This document shows, in pieces, positions 10,718 through 22,259 of a DNA stretch of 64,000 nucleotides. The DNA comes from Ostrinia nubilalis. Lineage: Eukaryota > Arthropoda > Insecta > Lepidoptera > Crambidae. The notes beneath the pieces were generated by a model that did not search any database, was not told the DNA's origin, and was given only the letters and a program-made list of their open reading frames with translations. The stretch spans positions 8,981,001 to 9,045,000 of the forward strand of contig NC_087110.1 of the NCBI RefSeq assembly GCF_963855985.1. Reading direction: 5' to 3'. Position 1 is the first letter of the stretch; each line of letters starts with the position of its first letter. Both the position numbers and the translations under genes were made by a program.

Positions 10718-11407
10718 CTAGCTATAATCATGTCATTTGACATGAATCAGTTCATTTGAGCGCGTTACAACAAAATAAATAACTTATTTTTTTATGTACA
10801 AGAACTTTATTTAAAAATGAGCTTTGAGCCCTAAAGACATTACCTACCCTTTTACTGACTTCTCGACCTTTAAAGAATGTAGCGCCTTCTGAATATATTC
10901 ATAAGCAAACTTATACCTAATTTATTTGATCAGCTGTTGTATAAGTAAATGAAATAAATAAATACACCGTTTAACGTGGTAGGTGGCAGCAGTACTTTGT
11001 GATAATGTGGCTATTATTTTAAATGCTTGTGTAAAAGTGAGTCGTTGTTAAATAACTTTTGATTGGAATTTATAATAATTTACGCAAATATTTATTTGTG
11101 AATGAAACGACGTATTTATGTACAAAATATAACTTCCTTTAGATGCCGTTTTACTGTTGTGTCAGTATAAGTAGTGGAGTACGTACAGTGAATATCGATA
11201 AACGTAAAAAAGCTCTACTTTCCGTAGATAAGGGTAAAAGCTTCTCAAATCATTATTTAGGAGCCCTAGAATTTAAGGACCTAAAATTCTATGAATGTTG
11301 TCTCTTATCTACACAGGGCTTTCACCTTCAGAACGAAGATATGTAGCACAAAACTGGTAAGTAGGTTTATTATTTTAAAGAGTAGTAGTATACCTACTTA
11401 TATTGAA
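10718..11407. other. AT-rich intergenic sequence
   Basis: There is a 67-codon frame at 11143, but no protein family or splice context supports it. Nothing else was recognised. Confidence 0.4.
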
Positions 11408-11765
11408 TAATAGCGGCCGCCCACGATTTCGTAGGCGTGGATCCCGTTTTACTCCTTTAGGGGTGGAGTTTCGTAAAATTCGTTCTTAGTGAGCACCTAC
11501 GTTCTAAAAGGAACCCCCATGCCAAATTTTTGTCTGAGTTGCACCACCTGACTTTAACCGAAACTATAACGATAACCGGTGTAGGTATTTTGTATGGAGT
11601 TTGACAGATTTTTGACGTTTGCTATAGTCAAAAATATAAGATGGTGAACCCAGCCTGAGACTTCTAACACTTTAGTTTCTGAGATGTCGTGATGAGTGAG
11701 TGAGTCAGTCAATCAGTCAGTGACCTTTCACTTTTTTAGATATATATTATTTTTATAAGTAACTA
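11408..11765 (+). repeat. Dispersed repeat (GCGGCCGCCCGCGAYTTCRTA family) with nested MITE
   Basis: It begins TAGCGGCCGCCCACGATTTC, passes AGTGAGCACCTACGTTCTAA, and ends with the GTGAGTGAGTCAGTCA run and CTTTCACTTTTTTAGATATA. A TGAGTTGCACC-family MITE (about 11535-11660) splits it between CCATGCCAAATTT and GAGACTTCTAACAC, which are contiguous in the related copy at 41150-41350. The order of events is therefore clear: repeat first, MITE later. Confidence 0.75.
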
Positions 11766-12715
11766 GGTAGCCCTAGACTTTCAGAATCTAAACCCCTTTC
11801 TTTCTATACTTTTATCGCAAGCCTGGAACGTGCAAAATGTATTTTTTACGAAGATCATCAGAGTTTTATTATTAACGAAGGCATAACGGGAGCGAGTGCC
11901 GAATCCTGCCATAACAAACTACCGAGTTAAGTGGCCGCTAAAAATACGCAATGTGACATAACTGGGGTACACTCGTCTACGGAAAAATGTCACGGGAATT
12001 TCAGAATCCTGAGTTAACACCAGGAAAAGATGCGAATGGTCGGCGCGGTGCGACGACTCTATTGCCTCAATGATGCAGAACATTCTGAGATTCATTTATT
12101 AATTCACGAATTATTCGTAGATTCAACTGTGTCCCTCTTGCATTTAGCACGTTCAGTTGCGGTTCTAGAGGTGATACCTATGTTTTTGGGACTCTGCGTA
12201 GTCAAGCGGCCTTCTTTTTTTAACTTAGCCATTTTCGGGATAGGCTTATGGCTGCTAAGAGAAAAGCAATATTTAGTAATCGTTGTTTGACTTTCGTATA
12301 ACCTGTTAATAAGGTTACAACATTAGAAAAACATTAGATCCAAACTGATCACACTATTCAGCTTTGGTGGTAGAGTCAATCTTTTCACAGATTTTCCTTG
12401 CATCTCAGGTAAAATGATCTTTAAACTCTTCCAATGTCCATTTTCTAAGGAAAAACTTAATATTTCTCACTTGCATCCAAAAATAGGTTGAGATAACCGC
12501 AGCCGAGTGTATCCGTCCAGCGTCAGTGGCGCCATAAAATTATTTACGAACGTACCTGCGCGTTAACGGGCGCCCTAAAGTGAAAAGTATTATACGACCG
12601 GTTTACGACTCCGGCTGACTCGACGCGTGCGCCGAAACGAGCGCTGCAAAAATGTTCACGCCATTCATGCATTGGTTTAAAACTTTAGAGCTTGAAAGTT
12701 CGTACCTAGAGTACT
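11766..12715. other. Intergenic with a GC-richer patch at 12480-12660
   Basis: No open frame is convincing. The patch around 12480-12660 (GTCCAGCGTCAGTGGCGCCA, CCGGCTGACTCGACGCGTGC) has many CpG dinucleotides, unlike its AT-rich surroundings. It could be a regulatory region or an unrecognised untranslated exon. Confidence 0.35.
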
Positions 12716-12717
12716 TA

Positions 12718-13069
12718 CAGTCAGCGTCAAATACTTAGTTCGTGACACCCTAGTGGCCAAAAAGTTGACAACACAATCTTATTCCAATGAGGGCTATCGT
12801 TTTAGCGCTCACCAGTTAGCGCCACTGTAGAGTAAGCCTAGGTCCTGTCACTTGCTAGTAGCGAAGACAGTGGCACCAACTGGTGAGCGCTAAAGTGGTA
12901 GGAGGACTATCGCATTTGCACTCATCAAGATGGCGCCACTTAGAGTTAGGTTCTGTCAATCGCCAGGGGTGCCAACTGTTAAGTATAAAAACGATAGCCC
13001 TCATTCTAACAAAGACGTGTGCGAACTTTTTGGCTGCTTTGGGTATCACGGACTATTTGATGCTGACTG
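12718..13069. mobile_element. MITE (CAGTCAGCGTCAAATA termini) hosting a second MITE
   Basis: The outer element starts CAGTCAGCGTCAAATA and ends TATTTGATGCTGACTG, with TA on both sides (12716-12717 and 13070-13071). The inner element, 12786-13005, has AATGAGGGCTATCGTTTT at one end and AAAACGATAGCCCTCATT at the other. It also contains an internal palindrome around TGGTGAGCGCTAAA. A simple relative of the outer element is at 14685-14801. Confidence 0.8.
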
Positions 13070-13289
13070 TACCCGCATAAGAAATGGCGACAGTTCACAG
13101 TCTAGTTCTACTAATTGTGGTCTCTCGTAAGGCAACTCGTGAGGTCAGATTTTATGATAGGTTAGACTGACCGTCTAAACGTAAAGCAAGACCATCCCAC
13201 AAAAATACGTGGGTAGAAGGAATAAGAACTAATTTAACGTTGAACACAAAATTAAATCTGTCACATTTTATTTGTCAGGCAAACAACCG

Positions 13290-13380
13290 CTCGGCCACTA
13301 CCAACAGGGCAATGTGGAAATCATTGGGGGAGGCCTATGTTTAGTAGTGGACGTCCTGTAGCTGAAATTATAATGATGCG
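13290..13380 (+). mobile_element. RTE-type LINE 3' tail, short
   Basis: It shares CAATGTGGAAATCATTGGGG and GAGGCCTATGTTTAGTAGTG with the other tails and ends in a degenerate ATAATGATG run. A further ~55-bp scrap of the same end (GGTGGCCTATGTTCAGCAGT) is at 13998-14050. Confidence 0.65.
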
Positions 13381-13784
13381 GCAAACATTTCGGTGTCACC
13401 CTCCTCCTCCAGCGGTTGCCCTGGTCTGCTTCTCAAAGGTACCCACAAATTTTATGCACTTTGTGCAATGCACTCTATGAATGAAGGTGCAAGTTTGAAA
13501 AAAAGTGGCATGCCAAGCTTATCAATCAATCAAAAAATTCAAAGCGCCTTCAATATCAAACGTAATTGATTTAAAATACCCACTTAAGTCTGGGGTTTGG
13601 TGTAGGTACGTGTATTAGACACAGGTAGGTAAAAATAAATTGACTTAATTATTATGCAAACTAAATAACAAGGTATTTAGAAACCTTAAAAGTTTGATTA
13701 AAGTAGGAATTCATCGAGAAAAAAATTTGAACGAGCTAGATTTTTAAATATCTTGCTGTGGCACATTAGTTTTTCGAGCGATTT

Positions 13785-13885
13785 ATATTCTCGACGTGTC
13801 AGTAATGCGACAGCCCTGCCAGGCACGCGAAGCGCGACAAGAAGCGGCCGCGCACTTCAAAAGACGCCGACGACAAGGGTTGTAC
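13785..13885. other. GC-rich island of unknown role
   Basis: About 90 bases rich in CpG (AGGCACGCGAAGCGCGACAA) stand out from AT-rich flanks. One plus-strand frame has a protein-like composition (RHAKRDKKRPRTSKDADDKG) but is preceded by an in-frame TAA at 13803 and lacks a consensus donor. I do not call it an exon. Confidence 0.25.
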
Positions 13886-14684
13886 CAAATAAAAATAGAT
13901 GAATGAAAAGATAAAGCCTTTTCTGGGGATTAAACTAAGTTTTATGTTCAAAAACAAGAAAATTATGCTTACGTTAATGTAATTAAATATTGACTAAAAC
14001 AATAGGGGTGGCCTATGTTCAGCAGTGGACGAAAGTTCAGCAGTTCTTTGACCGAAATAATAAGGCAATACGAAAGCGAAAACTGTTGCGAAAGGGCTAG
14101 ATATAGTCCCAATTGTCCCAAATCATTCAAGTGAAATTCGACTCTTACTACATCGGCATAACCACATAGTCTACTATTTATCTCATAAGTTAAACTTAAA
14201 ACTGTAACCTTTTTAAATCAGAAGTAAAGCCTAGTTTTATTTTAAAATTAAATAAATAAAACTCACTGTTTACGGTGGGTAGCCCTGAAGTAGAGACAGT
14301 CGCCGACAAAAACCGTTTCGAAAACGTGTCGCGATGTGACGCGCTAAACGTAGGGATAGCAAAAACCAATCTGAAATCTCGACATTTTTAGAGCCTAGAT
14401 AGGTTAGGAATGTAAAGCAATTTCAGGAGCATTAATGAGGTGACGGTAAAAAAATGATTAAAATACCATGTATTTTGCTTGTGATTTGCAATATTTAGAC
14501 CTATCTCAGGTTTAAAACTGCTCGAGTTAAAAGAATTGATCGATGTTTACGAAACAGGCCTCAGAATCACAGTAACAAAATAAAGGCCAATATTTACAAT
14601 TATTTCTTATTTAAAAAATATAGAGGGCCTGTAACAGCGAAAACAATAGTTTGTATTTATAAAGATAGCAGAAAGTTATAAGTA

Positions 14685-14801
14685 CAGCCATCGCCAAATA
14701 GTGCATTACACCCAAAGTAAACAAAAAGTTACAATTGAAATAAGGTTGTGTTGTCAACTTTTTGGCCACTTTGGGTGTCACGAATTATTTGACGCTGACT
14801 G
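14685..14801. mobile_element. MITE (CAGTCAGCGTCAAATA family), simple copy
   Basis: It starts CAGCCATCGCCAAATA and ends TATTTGACGCTGACTG between TA dinucleotides (14683-14684 and 14802-14803). It contains GTTGTCAACTTTTTGGCCAC, shared with the copy at 12718-13069. Confidence 0.75.
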
Positions 14802-14803
14802 TA

Positions 14804-16976
14804 CAGCATTATTTAGCTTAAAAAATAGATCGACTGTGGCATCACTGTTTGATTTTTGCATCTTCTGAAACGTTTACTGTTTTCTGTATGATAGTGTGGT
14901 TGAGGTGAGCTGTGTGTGTGAGCTAATATTGAGGTAGTTAGGTATTTAAATAAAAGAAATGTTTACCTTTTCACATCCTTTATATACAGTACAGTACATC
15001 GATACAGGGCTTAAAAATAATTAACATTTAGAACTAAGTTTATACATTAATTAACACGAAGACACGCGAACCGAAGAACTCCGATAAATATCATGGCACA
15101 TCCTTTTTTGATTAAAAAAAATGGGAGTCCATTCAACAAGGGGCCTAATTCTTTAATTAAATTATTATAATAGCTTTCAGTATGATACTGTGTATACGAC
15201 AGCATATCAAGTTAAGCACTGTGGTATCTTATTTGGTTGTAAAGTTGTAATAGGTGATATTTTGCAATAAATAATAATGTAGGGATGTGCTGTCGATTTA
15301 TATTGCCACAGCAATGGATGTACAGTGATGTCAAACTGAAAACTATTATAATAATTATTCAAAGTGGTTTACACAATTATTCACATTATTTATTATTTTT
15401 CAGCTTGTGCTATGATATTTAATGTGTAAAAAACTGTATGAAATCTTTTTATTTCACACACTTTTCATGACAGAGTTCTTCGGTTCTTTCTTAAGTTACA
15501 AATTTAAATATTGCAAATAAATACAATGAAACAAATATTAAGTTATAGGTATAGTACAATACACTGTCCTTTTTTAAGAGACGATCTAATCTTATACACA
15601 AATTAGTATAAAATACATACAAAATAAATAAACACGTTAATTTTGTGAGAGTTTTCCGAAAATTTTGTGCTTTAACAACACCGACTTAAAAAGAGAACAT
15701 GAAAATTTTCAAATATAAATGGGAATTGATGAATTTCGCACGTAAAATTATTAGGACTGCGCTCACGCACGAAATGACAGAATTAGAGATGTGCCGTTAC
15801 CACATTATCCATGTCACATTAACTGTATGTTAAATCGTTACATTTTATTTTTTTGTCAAAATTGCAAAATGTTTATATCTAACTGCATTTATAATTAAAT
15901 TCTCTAAATTTCACAATTTTGGCAAAAAAATACAAAATTCTTCCTCCATAACGCTAAACATCGATTTCAGTGAAAAATGTATAAAATTGTCATACAAAAT
16001 TGCGAATGTAAAAAAATTGGTGTTTCTCGTTGGAATCACAAAAACTTGTTACATACAATTTAACAAACTACTTACTTCAATGTTTCGAACATTTTTCAGC
16101 TTCGTTTTCTATAAAACGCGCTATTTGTCGACAACTAACTTTTAATTTATTGAATACATTTTTTATTTGAGTCAGTAATTTTATTTTCACCACAGAGACG
16201 AATTTTGCAAATTATTTTTTTACAAGAATTAATGATTTAAGTGACCCAAAATTAAATGTCCTAATATTTATGACTTGTGAAGTTGTGACCAATACACCGA
16301 TCAGAACTGTCAACTTAAGATTGACAGCTATATCAATCTTAGATAAATAATGAATTTGACATTAATTCGAGTGAAGCGCGTCACTATTTAGTTCATTTGA
16401 TTAGATGGGATCATTCTTTTTTAAGTTTTGGTAGTTGGTGTGTATGTTAGAACGATTATTTTATTATTAAAAGTAAGCTTAACTCGATCAATTTGATACT
16501 TATTCGAGTTAATGTTGTCCTATACTATATTATTTTTTTATCTATCCAATTTTACATCTTGTCAACGAAAATCTAGCATTTCACTAATCAACTGTTATTG
16601 TATTGTTAAATTCACCTAATTTATTAAATCACAATGAATTTTTTTTATCAGTACTGATTACAATTACAAGCGCAATTTATTATACTTTTTAAGTTATCCG
16701 ATGAAGTACAAATTATATTTCAAATTATTTTATGTTAAAAGGCATTGAATTGTACCAGTATCACGATCAAAAGCTTACAAAATACAATATTGCCAATTGT
16801 AAAGTCAGCTGCTATATTTAACTTTGCTAACTCGTAATAAAGTTCAATTTTAAACAAGTATGCAGTTGAGTGTACAACGAAAAAAAATAAGTTTGATAAA
16901 TTAGAATATTTTACAAGGCTTTTTTTTTATTTTAACCATCAGAAAATAATAACTTTTAAGTCTTAACTGCCGAAAA
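14804..16976. other. AT-rich intergenic sequence
   Basis: Very AT-rich, with no open frame of note on either strand and no repeat that I recognise. Confidence 0.45.
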
Positions 16977-17793
16977 AATCGGCGTTTACCCGTGGTCCCC
17001 CCAACATGTCCCCCTGGTGGGTCCACGGGTATTTTTTTTACCCGTTGTCCCACCGTTCTGAACAGTTTTTGCCAGTGGGTCTACGGGTAATTTATTTTAA
17101 CCATAGTCCCACCGCACAGTGGTAAACGTTGCATGTCACCTAGGTATAATTATAAAAAAATCTATAATTATTAATTAACCATAGATATAATAAGACTTAT
17201 TCTTATGTTCATACATATTTATTTGAGAATAAAGGATACATAGAAATTAATAATTGCAAGAACATTTTTTATATCTTCACATCACACAATGTGGGTTAGT
17301 CACTCATACTCGGCGTTTGATATTTCATGCCAGACATCAGTCCACTTATACAATGTGTCCGGGCTTGTAGTGATCAAACTTTAAGGGCATAATCTATGGA
17401 CAATTTTATCGATGAAAATATACTTTTATACTTCTTTTTAAGTTATTTTCCAACACAAGAAAAACCAGGTCGTTAAGGTATGTTTTATTTGGTTACTATG
17501 GAAACCGCTGGAAAGGGGTATCTTTGTTCAACAATTACGTCGAAACTAATAAACGTAGACTAATAAATTTACATTCGTTTTGTAGAATAGCTCAAATCCT
17601 AATAATACAATGCAAATAAAACATAAAGAATATGAGGTGACATGCAACGTTTACCACTGTGCGGTGGTTAAAATAAATTACCCGTAGACCCACTGGCAAA
17701 AACTGTTCAGAACGGTGGGACAACGGGTAAAAAAAAATTACCCGTGGACCCACCAGGGGGACATGTTGGGGGGACCACGGGTAAACGCCGATT
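16977..17793. mobile_element. Non-autonomous DNA element with ~155-bp inverted repeats
   Basis: The arm starting ATCGGCGTTTACCCGTGGTC at about 16978 is the near-perfect reverse complement of the arm ending CGCCGAT at 17792. Within each arm, the G+C-rich phrase ACCCGT-GG-CCCAC is repeated three times in variant form (each read as a version of 'CCCACnGGTnnACGGGTAA'). The interior (17133-17633) is AT-rich and non-coding. No clear target duplication was found. Confidence 0.75.
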
Positions 17794-19726
17794 AAAACAT
17801 TTATACGAAAAAAAAATATTATTTTTATTTACTCCACCGCTTTTTGTAAATAAACTGGCGAAAACTTGTTGTGATATTAACTTTTGGTAAAATTATAATT
17901 CAATACTTACAAGATTTGGAACACATACTTACGGGACCTATTTTTAGTATTTTTAGCTCTTTTAAAATAATAAAATATGTGACGTGAGTGATCATTATGC
18001 TTGAATTAAAAATGAAAATAAATTAAGAGGGAAAATAAATAAAAACATAAATAATATTATTATGACAATGTGATGTAAAATGGGATTGCAGACATTTTTG
18101 TATTTTTGGCAAGTTAAATTAAAATTATTTTGCCGTTGGTGACATCGACATCTTTTTTTATAAATAATAAATAATTACATGCAATTTATTTACCTACCTA
18201 CGTAAAATTTAAGAGGTACATCGAAAATGGTGACAGTGGTTGATTTTGGGGATTAAAAGATTTAATTAATTCTTTGAACCTGACCTAGATTAAACTTGTA
18301 GTGAAGTAGTTTATTCCAAAACATTAAACATGAAATTTATTTAGAAACAAGTTACCGCACGAAACACGTAATACATTTCACAAACCAGAAATTAAAAATG
18401 TTAATAAGCCAAGTAGTGTACCATAATTCTATTAGATTGCCTTCCATTTACTATAAGGTTGGTTAAAACTGGTTAACATGTAATGTTTTTCCTCATCAAT
18501 GAAATAACAGTAACACTTGAGCTTTTAAATTAAATATTTATTGGTTTCTGAAATGTATATTTCAATAGTTCTCCAGAAACTTGAGAATGTATCACATACG
18601 ACTTTGAAAATTGAATAATGTATTGTATAAGTATAATTTTTATCCTATTTCTTTATTAAAAAATGTATTTTGTAACCACAGCGTGACTAAAGCCAATTAT
18701 TTCTACATACAAACTGTTCTTCAAAACAGACGTTCAAATTATATTTTAACGTTTTTTATATCATAAGTTATTTCTAACACCTATATCTTCTATGAAAACT
18801 GTATAAAAAGCTTTTTTATTATACTAATACGGTTAAACTATCTGTTCTATCTACTTAGTACAAAACGCCATCACACACAGTCAAAAATTATTATTTAATT
18901 ACATATTAACATCAATTATTTATACAAAATATCAAAATGTTATCCGGAACTTTTATTGTTTAAATTATTTACAAAAGATGTTTAATTTATTATTATTATG
19001 TTGGTAAATAAATAACTTTTTGAGGGAAGTAGCTATTATTTGGAAGATATTATGATTAAAATTATTATATTGCATTTTAGGCACGGTTTTTGAAGACATT
19101 GAAAAGGTAAGTACGGAAAAATAAACTTACATTGTTATGGAGCATACGCGGGGCGTGCGAATTTTGTGTTGAACAGAACGAAGCCTATCTCAAATTTTCC
19201 ATATAGTAGACTAATCACTGTGTAAATTTGTCACAATTCATAATTTTTCGTGAAAAATTGATATGACTTTACTGTACTTAAACACGTTTGTGACAAATTT
19301 ATTTTCAACGTAAAAACATACAAAATTATACGAATTGTCTTTGTGATAAATTGACAAATACGCACAACGTACGCCCCGCGCACGGCCCGCGTTATTATGA
19401 AACTAGCTTAAAACTTACCGCAGGTACAAAAGGGAAAGACAAAAATAGTTAATATTAAATGAAATGTTATTGAGGAAACATGTTTTAAGCATAAGTTACT
19501 AACTATTGTTAGTTAGTAGCACCTCTTTACACGCAATTCACGGTCACTGGTGTTTCCCTCCTTAGTTAAAAAGAAGAGATCAGAAATAATACAATGACAA
19601 AAACCTTTTTAGCGAATCATATTTCTTTTTTTTTTTAGAAAAATACTAATTCCAGTCAAGCCCGTGCTCTGAAAAGTTATTCAAAACTCTATTCAAACTC
19701 AAACTTGTGTGATAGATGGGTCTTAC
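17794..19726. other. AT-rich intergenic sequence
   Basis: No coding frame. A loosely inverted pair, GGGGCGTGCGAATTTTGTG (about 19150) and ACAACGTACGCCCCGCGCAC (about 19363), may mark the ends of another decayed element. Confidence 0.4.
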
Positions 19727-19854
19727 GCCCGTATTCTCAAACATTACTATGAGGTCTCACTGTGCGCGTGGAAGCACAGGGTGACACACGAACCAATCAC
19801 ATAAATCTATTCGATTTGCTGCTTCACTTAAGCAAGCATCGTTTGTGAATACGG
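19727..19854 (-). mobile_element. MITE (CCCGTATTCACAAAC family), complete
   Basis: It opens GCCCGTATTCTCAAACATTA and ends GCATCGTTTGTGAATACGG. Its interior (GTGACACACGAACCAATCAC) is the inverse of the copies at 2545 and 32490, which gives the orientation. Confidence 0.75.
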
Positions 19855-21213
19855 ATGTTAGTTATTGAGATACTAGAGATCCATACATTCTGTCCACATG
19901 CATTCGTGCGTTTTCATAAGCAAATGATGAACCTCTAGCTTCTCACGATCGCGCGATTAAAAAGCGTCATCTTGACCAGCTTTTAATATTAATATTTATC
20001 ATAGGCTTCAATCTATGTTTAAGTTTGAATTTCAGTATTGAACCACAAAACTCAATCAACCAAACCAAAAATAAAAAATATTTTTAAGTTTATCGCCTAA
20101 TTCTCTTTTCCTCATTCCAAATATAAACAGAGAATAACGATATCTTTTTCGTTTCCCGCGCGATTGATTCGTGCTTCGGGCCAATTATATTTTTCATTAT
20201 AATTATTTTACCGTTTTTTCCTCATTTTACATCTATTACCGAACCGCCAAAGCATCTCTATATACAATTCAATTTATTTGGCAGTGACCAGCTGGTCTCA
20301 ATTCATTATTTACATTTCGTACCATTACTATTCCTTACCAATTCAATTAAGCGATAAAATAAATTAAAAGCGTTTTACGAATAAAGTAAAGTCCACACCT
20401 TATTTCCAATTAATTAATACAAAAAGGAACTTATGAGGACTACGATACAAAAACTGAAATTATGCCTAGTTATTTTTTAATCAAAATTATTACTTTCTAG
20501 GGTAATTTTAGTTTTGTTACCATAATCCCAAAGTACAATTCTTATTCGAAGCAAAATTACACTATTTACAAATTATTTTCCCTCGCCTTTTCACTTTGCG
20601 GAATCAATTACAATAATTAATTGGAGTATTTAATGTATTCAACGTCACTTCGGAAACGTACAGTCGACGATAAATACATTTATAACAATACTCGTCAGTT
20701 TTACTGCCTCTAATAGGTATTGTAAAATATTGACTGACAGTCAATCAGTCAGCAATTTAAAATAAAAGTGCCGCTTCATACTCTATGCTTAGATGCTTGC
20801 GCGTGCGAGCATTGGCAAATTAATTTAAAGGCCGAATTAATTTAATTTATTTAAAACTTTGTGCGTATTTTCCTGGCGTGAAAATTTAATATTGCGCAAA
20901 TATTTCACTGTTATAAAACTTTTCAGTGAAGAAGTTCACTTAATTTAAAATTTAGTTGTACCTATTTATTGCTTTAGTATAGAGGTACTCTTTCCTATTT
21001 CATGTCTGATCTACATTCCGAAAACTTGAGACTTTTTATTAACTTTCCTAGAACTTTCGTTATTCGAGATATAGCTACTGACTGATGTTGTTCACGATGG
21101 ACTTAATGTAAGTCCAGTCCAGAAACTTTTAAGGCTCGTATCATTAAAGAAACGTCGCTCTAAACAATATTCGAAATCAAGTATTTACAAAATAAATACT
21201 ATAAGTTTAGCGT
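19855..21213. other. AT-rich intergenic sequence
   Basis: No open frame and no clear repeat. On the minus strand it lies 3' of RYBP and could include distal 3' UTR, but the sequence alone does not show this. Confidence 0.35.
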
Positions 21214-21432
21214 CAGGGCTCGAAAATATCCTTATGATATATATCCGATATATATCGGATATATATCTGATATTATGATATATATCCGATATATATCGGA
21301 TATATATCATAAATATCGGATATATATCGGATATTTTCGAACCTAGGGTTCGAAAATATTCTTATGATATATATCAGATATATATCTGATAAATATTTAT
21401 GATATATATCCGATATATATTTTCGAACCCTG
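21214..21432. mobile_element. hAT-type MITE made of ATATATCCGATATATATC repeats
   Basis: The termini are CAGGGCTCGAAAATAT and ATATTTTCGAACCCTG. The 8-bp target duplication TTTAGCGT lies at 21206-21213 and 21433-21440, and both features are hallmarks of hAT transposons. The interior consists almost wholly of GATATATATCC/GGATATATATC repeats. A junction of two inner termini (TTTTCGAACCTAGGGTTCGA, about 21333-21352) shows two head-to-head copies. It lies about 720 bp 3' of the RYBP stop codon. Confidence 0.85.
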
Positions 21433-21440
21433 TTTAGCGT

Positions 21441-22154
21441 TTAACTCACTCAGTGCTTAAGGTATGAGAGTGGCACGGGATATGCTTCAGATTTGTATGC
21501 TTTGTCACGTCATAATATGCCAGACACTATACTATTGTATATTTTTGGTTGGCCTAGTAAATATTGTTATTTACTTAACATTTCCTTCGTAAATTTTCAA
21601 GCGTCCGTCTTCAAAATATGAGCCTTCTAGAGAAATGCTGATGTTTAAAATTATTACATAGAGCGAGAACTCTTTTCATTAGCATATCGGGATTACCTTA
21701 TTAGTTACAGTGGTTACTGTAAAATCATGAGACGTTAGTGAGTGGACATAGAACACGCTAGTTTCCTAAAAAAACTTTTAGTCTGTCAATTATATTATCA
21801 AAAAATATTGGACACGTATATTTTTGCTTGTCAATTAAACAAGTAATTACAGTGTTATGGTGCGTAGAAGTTCCGCGTTACGTCACAAAGTGCTACACTA
21901 ACCACGCCTTGACGTCACGAGCCTCTTGTTTTAAACTTTGACGGGCATTATCTCTGAATTTTCATTTGTTTGAAAAAGTGCAAAATACGTGTCGAGTATT
22001 TTTTGATAAGTTAACTGACGGACTAATTCAAACTCTTGCTTTTATCCAGGAAACATCCCTATTAGGCTTAAACTTAGGACTTATCTTAGTGTTTCAATAC
22101 ATCCAACGGCAAAGGCGTGAGACGAATAATTGGGTATAGGGGGTTGATGGTGCA
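21441..22154 (-). other. 3' flank / probable 3' UTR of RYBP
   Basis: It directly follows the RYBP stop codon on the minus strand and has no coding frame. A minus-strand AATAAA-type signal appears as TTTATT near 21034, beyond the MITE. The true polyadenylation site cannot be fixed from sequence. Confidence 0.4.
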
Positions 22155-22259
22155 TCATGGTCTCGCGTCGTTCGAAGACTCGACGTCACTGGAACTGCTC
22201 GACACGGACTTCTTCGGTTTGTATTCTGTTATGACTACAGTCACGCCGCTGACGGTTAC
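22155..22259 (-). CDS. RYBP: RYBP exon 3: second half of RING1-binding motif and C-terminus
   Basis: The acceptor is TTTGTCACCAG|GTAACC (phase 0). The frame is [17 protein letters not shown], then a Ser-rich tail ending NDARP and TGA at 22157-22155. Joined to exon 2 it restores the hairpin strand pair that in family members contacts the C-terminal domain of RING1. Confidence 0.92.
   Translation of the reverse strand, partial: VTVSGVTVVITEYKPKKSVSSSSSDVESSNDARP

Noticed and set aside
13785..13885. Coding exon in the GC-rich island
   Set aside because: The best-looking frame has a stop at its start and no proper donor.
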